The notes beneath the pieces are model-generated. The model was not told the origin of the DNA. It made no database searches and saw only the letters and a list, made by a program, of their open reading frames with translations. Positions 34,413-42,220 of a stretch of DNA of 64,000 bases are shown piece by piece. Source of the stretch: Clostridium vitabionis (lineage in GTDB: Bacteria; Bacillota; Clostridia; Lachnospirales; Lachnospiraceae); NCBI RefSeq assembly GCF_015351765.1, contig NZ_JADKQA010000007.1, positions 1-64,000 of the forward strand. Reading direction: 5' to 3'. The position numbers and the translations under genes were made by a program. Every line of letters begins with the position of its first letter. Positions within the stretch are counted from its first letter, which is position 1.

Positions 34413-36227
34413 TTATGCCTTCCGCAAAATTTTTTTGTATCTCTCCACGGGCAGTCCCAGCTCAGATTCCCGCTTGACCGCCACACTGATCACTTCGACT
34501 TCGGTCTCGCCGTCATAGCCTTCCACGACGACGGTATCGCCAGCCTGTACGGCCTTGTCTTCGCAGATATAATCATAGGTTCTGCCACTGGGCCCGAAGC
34601 GGACGCTGACGAGGCGGTATTCCGGACCATGGGGTTCTTCAACGGGATTGCCATAGAAGCGGTACTCGTCGGACTTTGACCATGCAACGACCGTATCATC
34701 ATAGAAGAATTCATAACGGCATTCGACGTCATTCCAATCACAGAAATCAAAACGGACATGGCTTTCATTGCCGGTGAACCAGACTTCTGCGGTATCATTG
34801 ATTGTAAAGGAAACTTCCCTTGTCCGGACACAGAAGGAGAGCTGCGGAATCGTGACTAAAATAGAGTCAGGTTCAGGGACGGAGCGGGTAGGAATCCTTT
34901 TGGCAATCAGTTCCGTATGGCCGTCTGCATTTGTGACTTTGCGGATTTCACAGCGGTTGTTTTCTTCTGTCAGCTGCCTGAAAAGCCATGGTATATCATA
35001 GACCGTATAATCTCTGAGAAAACCCTCGGGCAGTTGTTTGCGGGTCTCTTCTAATGCTTTTTGGGCATTGATCACGACGGTCGTATTCCCGAAGAATTCA
35101 TTTTCCTGCGCGCGGAGCTTCGCCGCATAGTCAGCCTGCAGATAATAGTAATAGGCTTCAGCTGCATCCGCTTCTGCATCGATCCCTTTTTCATAGACAT
35201 TGCCCATACGCAGGGCTGCATCGGCGAAGCTTGCCTCATGCCCATCCAGAAAGTTTTTGATACTGTCGTCGTAGACCATTTTGTAAAGGGATCGGGCAGT
35301 ACGTTTGCTCTGCGTGCAGGCATATCCGTGGCAGTACATATCGGCCAGCTTATACATCCCTTCGTACAGACCGTTTGCTGCAGCAATGCCGAAATAATGG
35401 AAGGCCTTGTCATATTCCGGCACGCCGCCATTGCAGCGCCCGTAGTAGTAGATGTACCCAAGGGTATTAGCATACTGCGGATCATCTTTCTTTTCAAAGA
35501 GACGGATCATGCAGTCCCTGGAAGTGTTCCAGTCGCAGGGATACAGGCGGTTTCCACCATAGCAGGCATATCCTTTGATAGAAAGAGCAGGCTCGCTGTC
35601 CTCATCGCAAAGCTGGTCAACAAACTTTCTGGCGAGGGCAAGCTTTCTTTCATCGGCTTCCTTTACGAACTGATCGTCATCGAAAAACCGGATGTAATCC
35701 TCCATTTCTCTTTTGGAGAATGACCATTCCTCCAGTGGTTTGCCTTTATTGGAATGATAGCGGTCAAGACCTGATAGGATCGAATCATAGTCCAGAAATT
35801 CAGAGAGCCGGGTCTCGTCTTCACAGTCTACCCAGCAGTTTTCGAGTTCCTGCCAGAGCGTATAAAACCAGGCGCTGTCCGTGAGATTCAGCCCGGGATA
35901 TCCCTTCATGGAATCAGGAATGCGCTCAATTTGATCCTCGTCATCGCTAAAGCCCTGCGCACGGTCGAGATTAAAGGCGTCCGACAGCTGTGTGATCGGA
36001 TAGAACCAGAATTCGCCGAATTCGTTGACACTCGGGTCGGCAGCTTTCATGTTTTGGATGGCATGATACAGATCGTCGAGCGTGAAGGTGTAGACTTCCG
36101 GGCAGGTGATGCTGCCATCCTCAAAGTCCGCTCCATCCAGTACATCCTTAAACGTGATCTCATATCTGGCGATCTGCTTCATTTTTGCAGTCGTCAGTGT
36201 AATCGTGTGATCCGCCATATCACTCAT
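34413..36227 (-). CDS. Sel1-repeat protein of unknown function
   Basis: About 604 residues from ATG 36227 (or 601 from 36218); the longer frame would run into the upstream gene. The middle (about 240-400) has Sel1/TPR-like repeats (YANTLGYIYYYGRC, GLYEGMYKLADMYCHG, ADAALRMGNVYEKG). The N-terminal and C-terminal domains are unrecognised; the C-terminal part looks beta-rich. The start overlaps the end of the 520-aa gene, so the two are co-translated. Sel1 repeats bind protein partners; nothing identifies an enzyme. Confidence 0.7.
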   Translation of the reverse strand: MSDMADHTITLTTAKMKQIARYEITFKDVLDGADFEDGSITCPEVYTFTLDDLYHAIQNMKAADPSVNEFGEFWFYPITQLSDAFNLDRAQGFSDDEDQIERIPDSMKGYPGLNLTDSAWFYTLWQELENCWVDCEDETRLSEFLDYDSILSGLDRYHSNKGKPLEEWSFSKREMEDYIRFFDDDQFVKEADERKLALARKFVDQLCDEDSEPALSIKGYACYGGNRLYPCDWNTSRDCMIRLFEKKDDPQYANTLGYIYYYGRCNGGVPEYDKAFHYFGIAAANGLYEGMYKLADMYCHGYACTQSKRTARSLYKMVYDDSIKNFLDGHEASFADAALRMGNVYEKGIDAEADAAEAYYYYLQADYAAKLRAQENEFFGNTTVVINAQKALEETRKQLPEGFLRDYTVYDIPWLFRQLTEENNRCEIRKVTNADGHTELIAKRIPTRSVPEPDSILVTIPQLSFCVRTREVSFTINDTAEVWFTGNESHVRFDFCDWNDVECRYEFFYDDTVVAWSKSDEYRFYGNPVEEPHGPEYRLVSVRFGPSGRTYDYICEDKAVQAGDTVVVEGYDGETEVEVISVAVKRESELGLPVERYKKILRKA

Positions 36228-37752
36228 CCTCGCTTTCGTCAACATCATCCTCATTTTCATCGGTAAAGACCGTCTGGCCATCCAGGAGTGGAAGAATCAG
36301 AGCCATAGCATCGTCGTTTACTTCTTTGTCCCGAAGATCCTCTACAAGCTTATACAATTCAGGAGAAAGAGAAGCGAGTGGCAGCTGTTTTTCCTGCACC
36401 CAGTTTTTCAGGTTTGTAAGAGCACGGTTTCGGTTGCGTGTGAGCGGACTTTGCAGACCGGCAGTCATAAAATCCATTCCCGTGAGCGGATAAGGAGCAA
36501 GCTCCTGCAAAATGAACTGGAGCTGGTCATAGGATTTGTATTCTTCACCAAGGCCTATATTGTCCTTCGGTTCGCCCGCCATTTCAGAAAGAGGCAGTTT
36601 TTCACGGAAGAGCTGCAGCGTGGGCTCAATATAATCCCTGTTCTTCATCAGATAGCCGCAGTTGTAGAAATTCTTATCAAAATCTTTCCGCATGAATTCG
36701 AGCAGTTCCCTGCGGAACGGAAGTCCAAGCTCATCCGCCAGCCGAAGCGCCTGTCCTTTTTTGACCGCGTTCAGAACGGCTTCCGTACAGCACTTTGAAT
36801 GCAGGATCTGATCGCAGGCAGAGGAAACGGACGGCAGATCCTCATCATCCGCCCACTGCCTGATGGACAGAATTACATCATATTCATCTGTGCCGAGCGT
36901 GTAGTCTGATGAAAGCTCCAGATAACGAAGCAGGACGGATTCTGCATTTTCAATTTCAGAAATACCGGGTACCGGACCCTCATCGATCAGCCCGTCGATC
37001 AGCGTCGTAATGGCCGCGTATTCCTCCGGTGTCGGCTTTCCGGACAGGAGTTCTTCAGCACCTGATTTCTGCCAGCAGGTCAGGGAGGAATAGGCATTTT
37101 CGACTGTGTTGATGGTTCCTTCTGTCAGAATCCAATGGCGGATCTCATCCGTATCCGGATTCAGACGTTCTACGGCATGAATCCGTCCCCAGCTGTACAC
37201 TTTTTTTGCAAGAGCGAAGATTTCATCGTTGCCTTTTTCCCATTTCAGCATGTTCCAGACAGCAAAGATTGTGAATTCATCGTACAGGCCGATCCTGCGG
37301 ATAATCTCTTTCAGCTTCTCCTGTGGATCTCCGAAGAGCTCCAGAAGTTCGAGCCCGATCTTGACGCATTCTATGTGTGTGGAGTACAGAACCAGGAACA
37401 GAGCGGTGTGAAATATATTTCCGGCATCGAGAGATCTTTCATGATCAATGACGTACTTTTGCAGTTCATCAATGCAGCTGACGGCACGGACATCTTTCGT
37501 CCATTCGAAGAACATGGCGTCCGCTTTTGGAAAGTCCCCGCCAGCGGCACATTTGAGCGCTCTGGCCATTCTTTTTGTCTGTGCGGCATCCAGATCTGCA
37601 TGGGGCATATGATAAATGTAGACACCATCCAATGCGCCGGGTGCCCATTTGATTTCAGAGGCATCGGAATCCTGCTCGTAAAGAGCAAAGTCGGAATCAA
37701 GAATTCCATCGGTTATGTTGTCGCAAATCTGCTGATAAATCGATTTTTCCAT
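36220..37752 (-). CDS. Large helical-repeat protein of unknown function
   Basis: About 510 residues, nearly all alpha-helical, with no signal peptide, membrane segment or catalytic motif. The acidic tail (DENEDDVDESEDE) is striking. ATG 37752 (or 37755) is chosen because GGAGGTG lies just upstream. It forms an operon with the Sel1 gene. I do not recognise the family; the pair sits between direct repeats, so it behaves as one module. Confidence 0.65.
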   Translation of the reverse strand: MEKSIYQQICDNITDGILDSDFALYEQDSDASEIKWAPGALDGVYIYHMPHADLDAAQTKRMARALKCAAGGDFPKADAMFFEWTKDVRAVSCIDELQKYVIDHERSLDAGNIFHTALFLVLYSTHIECVKIGLELLELFGDPQEKLKEIIRRIGLYDEFTIFAVWNMLKWEKGNDEIFALAKKVYSWGRIHAVERLNPDTDEIRHWILTEGTINTVENAYSSLTCWQKSGAEELLSGKPTPEEYAAITTLIDGLIDEGPVPGISEIENAESVLLRYLELSSDYTLGTDEYDVILSIRQWADDEDLPSVSSACDQILHSKCCTEAVLNAVKKGQALRLADELGLPFRRELLEFMRKDFDKNFYNCGYLMKNRDYIEPTLQLFREKLPLSEMAGEPKDNIGLGEEYKSYDQLQFILQELAPYPLTGMDFMTAGLQSPLTRNRNRALTNLKNWVQEKQLPLASLSPELYKLVEDLRDKEVNDDAMALILPLLDGQTVFTDENEDDVDESEDE

Positions 37753-37811
37753 CATGCACCTCCGCGGACTAATTGCTTTCACTGTTTATAAGAAGAGATT
37801 ATCAGATGTTC

Positions 37812-37829
37812 TGTACAAAAAAACGGACT
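37812..37829 (-). promoter_or_regulatory. Shared 18-bp upstream box, copy 2
   Basis: TGTACAAAAAAACGGACT on the + strand, 60 bp upstream of the 520-aa gene start. It matches 34383-34400 at 17 of 18 positions. Confidence 0.45.
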
Positions 37830-37876
37830 CTGAACGCCCCTGCGAAAAGATTTACGAGATTTCATTACATCTCTCT

Positions 37877-37942
37877 TATGATACCATGAAGAAAGATGTA
37901 AAGAAATGATCGAGTCTTAAAAACAGGACACAAAAATCAGCT
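37877..37942 (+). repeat. 66-bp direct repeat, copy 2
   Basis: Second copy of the 33891-33956 repeat. It includes the last codons and stop of the relaxase gene (- strand), which indicates that the junction was duplicated when the cassette entered. Confidence 0.8.
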
Positions 37943-39568
37943 CTTGCGCTCCTGATTCTGTATAATTTCCTGCTCTTTGTCGGTCTCAAGAATGGAGCGG
38001 ACATTCTGCTCTACGGTTTGCAGTTCCCGAAGTTTGGACCGGGCAAAGGAGTAACTTTCATACTGTGCATTTTTCTTTGCGGCAAGCGCGTCTTTATCCT
38101 TTTTCAACTGCTTCAACATGGGGATCTTTTTCCCTTCCGACAGCTCACGCAATTCTTTTCTTGCGGCCTCATAGAGCAGGATGGAAGACTCATGTTCTCT
38201 GCGGAATTTCTGCTTGTCCGGGGCATCAAGGTATTCCCTGTAAACGGCTTTGTTTGCCAGATACTGCCCAGTGTTGCGGATCAGAAGATTGGTCTTGCGG
38301 AGCTGTGCTTCCGTTTCTTTCAGCGCAGAGCGTTCTCTGCTTACGTCCTCCTTTGTGGAGGCAAGCAAGGCAGTAAGTTCTACTTCGGATCCGATGCCGT
38401 TATCCTGCAGGAAAGACAGCGTTTTTGCCATCTGCTGAAGATTGCCGATCTTGACCTTCTCGGCATAATAGCGGTTCTGCTGCGCCTTCACCAATGTTGC
38501 CACATCGATAATCAGCCGGATGGATTTCCCGGAAAGAGCAGGAGCAGTGTGTGGCTGCATCGTCCCGGAAACGTAGGTGTGTTTCCCGGATGTCTCAGCA
38601 GGAAAATGCATCTGTGTATCACGACTGTAGGCTCTGAAAATTTCCTTCAGATGTTCCTTTTCAAAATCGGTTCCCAGCATTCTTGCGCGAATAGGCCTGC
38701 TGCGGTCTGGGGGAAGATAGGAGAGGCGGCCTTTGGATTCATGCACGGAGATCCCATATTGCTCCAGCAGCTTTTTACGGAACTCATCAAGGCTATGGCA
38801 GTCACCGGCAACCGCCAGGATCTTTGCACGCAACACCTCCTTTTCTGTCCGGTAGGTAGTCTGCTCCGGCTTCATTCCGGCAGCCATCTTTTTTTCATTT
38901 TTTCGATCCAGATCCGCCTGTCCGCGGCGTTTCGCCCAGTATTCCCGATCCGTGATTTTTACCCTGGCAGGAGAGAGCAGATCGACCTGATAGAAGTCTT
39001 CACGCTGACAGATATCCATGACGGACTGCTTCAGATAATTCAGATATTTTTTGGTCACGTGATGCTTGTGTCCGGCCAGCGCATCACCGGGCCGTTCCAT
39101 GAAATCCCGCTGTTCCACATTCAGCTTTCTGACACTGTTGATCACAATATGCACATGGATATTGCCGGCGCTGTTATGACCGTCCCTGTGGGTGCAGACA
39201 ATGGTCTGGTGGCCGGGAAAATTACTGCAGGCAAACTCCATGCCGATCTCCTGGGCATGCTCCGGAGTCAGACCGTTTTCATCACGATCCCTCGGGTCAA
39301 AACTGATAATGTAATGATGAGCTTTGATCTCGGATGGATTGCGGTTTTTGCCGTATTTTGCATTCACTGCCTGACATTCCGCATGGAAGCTGAAGGGATC
39401 ACAGTTGATGCCATCCAGCAGATAGAAGTCGCGAGGAATCTCATTGCCGGAATCGTCCAGAATGGGCTTATTCGTGAATTCATCATGCTGCATAGTCAGA
39501 TAATCGATCGCGGCATCATAGTTGGCGTTCTTGATGGAAATATGCTTAACAATCGCCACGATATTCAC
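37937..39568 (-). CDS. MOBP-type relaxase/mobilisation nuclease
   Basis: A 543-residue relaxase that nicks oriT and pilots the strand into the recipient. The N-terminal relaxase domain (about 1-240) has HHYIISFDPRD, the metal-binding motif HRDGHNSAGNIHVHIVINS, and a conserved Tyr-containing start. The C-terminal half is a long coiled coil. It overlaps mobC by 23 bp, the standard relaxosome pair. Both are read leftward from the oriT-like region. The gene is intact. Confidence 0.88.
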   Translation of the reverse strand: MNIVAIVKHISIKNANYDAAIDYLTMQHDEFTNKPILDDSGNEIPRDFYLLDGINCDPFSFHAECQAVNAKYGKNRNPSEIKAHHYIISFDPRDRDENGLTPEHAQEIGMEFACSNFPGHQTIVCTHRDGHNSAGNIHVHIVINSVRKLNVEQRDFMERPGDALAGHKHHVTKKYLNYLKQSVMDICQREDFYQVDLLSPARVKITDREYWAKRRGQADLDRKNEKKMAAGMKPEQTTYRTEKEVLRAKILAVAGDCHSLDEFRKKLLEQYGISVHESKGRLSYLPPDRSRPIRARMLGTDFEKEHLKEIFRAYSRDTQMHFPAETSGKHTYVSGTMQPHTAPALSGKSIRLIIDVATLVKAQQNRYYAEKVKIGNLQQMAKTLSFLQDNGIGSEVELTALLASTKEDVSRERSALKETEAQLRKTNLLIRNTGQYLANKAVYREYLDAPDKQKFRREHESSILLYEAARKELRELSEGKKIPMLKQLKKDKDALAAKKNAQYESYSFARSKLRELQTVEQNVRSILETDKEQEIIQNQERKS

Positions 39569-39923
39569 CTGCCATTTCTTTGACCGTATCCCTCATCTGG
39601 TGGAGCTGTGTGATGCACTCTGAGATTTCTATAGCCATTTCTTTTGTGAATGTACCGCCTTCGTTCAGGTGTCTGGCAATCTGATTGAGGTTGCCTCCGA
39701 TCTTGCCCAGGTTGCGGAAGACATCGAGCAGTTCTGCGCTGTCAAACACAAGCTCGGGCTTTAAGACAATCTTCTGGTTCAGAATCAGACGCCGGATATA
39801 TTCCGATGGAGAGATGCCGGCCAGCACAGCATTTTTCTCCAGTACGTTCCACATCTCGTCTGTTATACGGACACCGACAAAATGTTCCTTTGTCGGCGGA
39901 ATCTCTTTCTTCTTTCTGCTCAT
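39546..39923 (-). CDS. mobC: MobC-type relaxosome protein
   Basis: A 125-residue protein with a ribbon-helix-helix-like N-terminal part (FVGVRITDEMWNVLEKNA) and the MobC C-terminal signature (LRNLGKIGGNLNQIARHLNEGG, here FRNLGKIGGNLNQIARHLN). It binds oriT and helps the relaxase. ATG 39923 is set by AAAAGGAGGG; the longer frame is not supported. Transcription probably comes from the element at 40029-40061. Confidence 0.88.
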   Translation of the reverse strand: MSRKKKEIPPTKEHFVGVRITDEMWNVLEKNAVLAGISPSEYIRRLILNQKIVLKPELVFDSAELLDVFRNLGKIGGNLNQIARHLNEGGTFTKEMAIEISECITQLHQMRDTVKEMAGEYRGDC

Positions 39924-40012
39924 GGGAATCCCTCCTTTTGAACCACGCAGGTGGTCAAAAACTGTGACTGCCGCAGGCTGGAACCGGAGCATCCGTGCGA
40001 CAGTAAATGAAT

Positions 40013-40200
40013 GCACTCTTGTAGATTAGATGTGGACGGATAATGACAAGAGTGCTGAAAAAGCCGGCGCTTTTTCACGAGGGCTTGGGGAGCGGAATTC
40101 CCAACAAGTTGCCGGTTAACAGAGGTCCGGAATCGGATAACTGTTAAACAAGGCGAAACTTGCTCTGATTATCCCGAATTCAGCATAACTCTGTTCGTAT
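40013..40200 (-). other. oriT-like inverted-repeat region upstream of mobC/relaxase
   Basis: About 190 bp with no gene but dense inverted repeats: GCACTCTTGT (40013-40022) with ACAAGAGTGC (40046-40055), a 9-bp stem AAAAAGC-CGGC-GCTTTTT (about 40056-40077), TTGGG/CCCAA near 40085-40112, and GTTAACAG/CTGTTAA. Position directly upstream of mobC-relaxase and repeat density are typical of a transfer origin. The nick site is not identified. Confidence 0.55.
40029..40061 (-). promoter_or_regulatory. Shared ICE promoter-like element, copy C
   Basis: On the - strand: TTTTC, 18 bp, CGTCCACATC, the same spacing as copies A (3939) and B (62699). It faces mobC and the relaxase. The CGTCC box lies in the loop of a perfect 10-bp inverted repeat, so it may overlap an oriT structure. 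Confidence 0.5.
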
Positions 40201-40214
40201 GGTCAAATTCGTTT

Positions 40215-40820
40215 TCAAACGAGATCCTTTAAGAGCTTGACGGCCACGCCTTGGATAATGCATTTTTTAACGTAGATTTCCTGATAGTCTGGATTCTCCG
40301 GATGCAGCCTTATCCTGTGGTATCGGGGCTCCGGGTAATAACGTTTGAGCGTCGCTTCGTCTTCCATTAGGGCTACTACAATCTGTCCTGGATCGGCATA
40401 GTTCTGTTGGCGGATAAGAACCAGGTCACCATCATCGATTCCTGCTCCTGTCATGGAGTCTCCATACGCACGTAAAAGAAAGAAATCACCCCTACCGAAC
40501 AGAGCTACGGGGAGTCTCACATACTCCTTAACGTTGTCCTCTGCATACTTAGGAACGCCGCGTGTTACACTCTCAAGCACGGGGACAAGATTCGAGGTTT
40601 CCTTTGTCTGATTTTGCTGTCTTGTTGTAATACTGCGAACACCATCATAGTTGATAATTCCATTCTGCTTCATCCGTTTCAAATACCGCTGCACGGTTGT
40701 CAGTGGGAGTCCTGTACCTACGGCAATTTCCCTGTTGGATGGAGAACAACCATGGCTCTCAATGAATCCTTGAATGTAATTCTGTATTCGTTTTTCCCTC
40801 TCTGGCTGCAAGGCTCTCAA
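40215..40820 (-). CDS. LexA-like self-cleaving repressor
   Basis: A 201-residue protein with an N-terminal winged helix (about 1-65, SPSNREIAVGTGLPLTTVQRYL) and a C-terminal S24 LexA-type peptidase. The catalytic Ser is in YGDSMTGAGI and Lys in DEATLKRYY. Such repressors are inactivated by RecA-stimulated cleavage, linking ICE or cargo genes to DNA damage. The start is a TTG at 40820 after GGGAGG. It is divergent from WYL regulator 2, so it may control the BREX promoter or the mobilisation genes. Confidence 0.85.
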   Translation of the reverse strand: MRALQPEREKRIQNYIQGFIESHGCSPSNREIAVGTGLPLTTVQRYLKRMKQNGIINYDGVRSITTRQQNQTKETSNLVPVLESVTRGVPKYAEDNVKEYVRLPVALFGRGDFFLLRAYGDSMTGAGIDDGDLVLIRQQNYADPGQIVVALMEDEATLKRYYPEPRYHRIRLHPENPDYQEIYVKKCIIQGVAVKLLKDLV

Positions 40821-41083
40821 CCTGTACGCGCCTCCCTTCCCGTATCGCCATTAAACGGTTCATATGATCCATTATAAAATATAATAGTCATGAGTGAAAC
40901 ATAGGTCAACAGGCACAACACAGTACAATTCATCCTGAAATTTGGTCGTTATGCTTTCTGCACTTAAGTATGAAAATCCAGCCTTAAAACACGTATTCAT
41001 TTTTGACTTTAAACGATTAAGACAGCATTTTATCGAATAAAGTAATTTTGTTGAACAAGTCATATTTCTGCGACTCGTGTTCG

Positions 41084-41112
41084 TTGACTCTAGCAGTATA
41101 CTATAGTATGAT
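41084..41112 (+). promoter_or_regulatory. Promoter of the BREX regulator/operon with central palindrome
   Basis: TTGACT (41084-41089), 17-bp spacer, TATGAT (41107-41112). A perfect 12-bp palindrome ATACTATAGTAT (41098-41109) covers the spacer and -10 box, a likely repressor site. Nothing else is seen between 40821 and 41153. Confidence 0.6.
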
Positions 41113-41153
41113 AAATAAGTATTTTTATGTCTGCGTTCCAGGGAGATGAGACC

Positions 41154-42188
41154 ATGCCCAGAGAGAACTACCAGAAAGTGAAGCTTCTGTATTTGCATGA
41201 GCTTTTACTGCAGGAAACCGATGAACAGCACCCACTCACCACACAGGAGATATGTGCACGGCTTGGTAAAGACGACATCATCTGCGACCGTCGAACGCTG
41301 ACGAAAGATGTGAATCTTCTCAACCAGTACGGATTTGAGATTATGTCCATGAACATCGGTCATGAGAAGGCCTACTATGTGAAGGATCGTTCCTTCTCCT
41401 TGCCGGAGATAAAGATCCTGATGGACTCCGTGCAGGCTGCTGCATTCATCACGGATAAGAAGACAGCGGAGCTTGTTGATAAGCTTGCTAGTCTCGGCGG
41501 TGTGCATAAAGCGGATCTCCTGAAGAAGAATATCGTTTGCTTCAATACGAGAAAGCATACGAACGAGCAGATTTTCTACAGTGTCGATGTGATAGAGGAT
41601 GCTCTTGAAAATAAAAAAAAGTTGTCCTTCTACTACTTTGACCTCAATGAGAAAGGCGAGCGGGTTTACCGCAAAAATAAGAAAAGGTATGTCGCTGATC
41701 CGACTGCCCTTATATATAACGAAGATAATTACTATCTTATGTGCTACTCAGGCAAGTACGAAGGCATCTGCAATTACCGTGTGGATCGGATGGATGAAGT
41801 TCAGGTGGAGGATGAAAACGTAATGAAGGAAGCCGTCATTCATATTGCTGATGCAGGCGAATACACGAAGCAGGTATTCAAGATGTATGGCGGCCAGGTC
41901 TGCGACTGCGCAATAGAGTTTGACGATACTCTTATTGGCGTGGTCTACGACAAGTTTGGCGAGGACACGGAGATGATCCGTCTTTCCAGAAATAAGTGCA
42001 TCGCCACTGTCAAGATTCAGGTCAGCCCCACCTTCTGGGGATGGATCTTTCAATTCGTCGGGAGAATGAGGATACTTTCACCGAATACACTGGCGCAGGA
42101 ATATAAGGACAGATGCCAGGAAGTCTTGACTGGGGAAAAACCGGAGGTCAATGATGACAGACCTGTGGTTCAAGAGGATAAGGCATAA
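41154..42188 (+). CDS. brxR: WYL-domain regulator 2, BrxR-like, of the BREX locus
   Basis: A 344-residue regulator with an N-terminal winged helix (about 5-80), a WYL domain (about 150-225, YYLMCYSGKYEGICNYRVDRM) and a C-terminal WCX-like part. Starting a BREX operon, it fits the BrxR family, which represses BREX transcription. ATG 41154 follows GGGAGATGAG. It is paralogous to the 32870 regulator. The palindrome in its own promoter suggests autoregulation. The following gene starts 33 bp downstream. Confidence 0.82.
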   Translation: MPRENYQKVKLLYLHELLLQETDEQHPLTTQEICARLGKDDIICDRRTLTKDVNLLNQYGFEIMSMNIGHEKAYYVKDRSFSLPEIKILMDSVQAAAFITDKKTAELVDKLASLGGVHKADLLKKNIVCFNTRKHTNEQIFYSVDVIEDALENKKKLSFYYFDLNEKGERVYRKNKKRYVADPTALIYNEDNYYLMCYSGKYEGICNYRVDRMDEVQVEDENVMKEAVIHIADAGEYTKQVFKMYGGQVCDCAIEFDDTLIGVVYDKFGEDTEMIRLSRNKCIATVKIQVSPTFWGWIFQFVGRMRILSPNTLAQEYKDRCQEVLTGEKPEVNDDRPVVQEDKA

Positions 42189-42220
42189 ACTTCAATGAAT
42201 TATCGGGAAGGAATGACATT

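Noticed and set aside
38018-39583. A 521-codon plus-strand frame opposite the relaxase
   Set aside because: The minus-strand product has clear relaxase motifs, so the plus-strand frame is a shadow.
40872-41198. A 108-codon minus-strand frame in the LexA-like/WYL intergenic region
   Set aside because: It overlaps the BREX promoter and the start of the WYL gene, with AT-rich random-looking composition.
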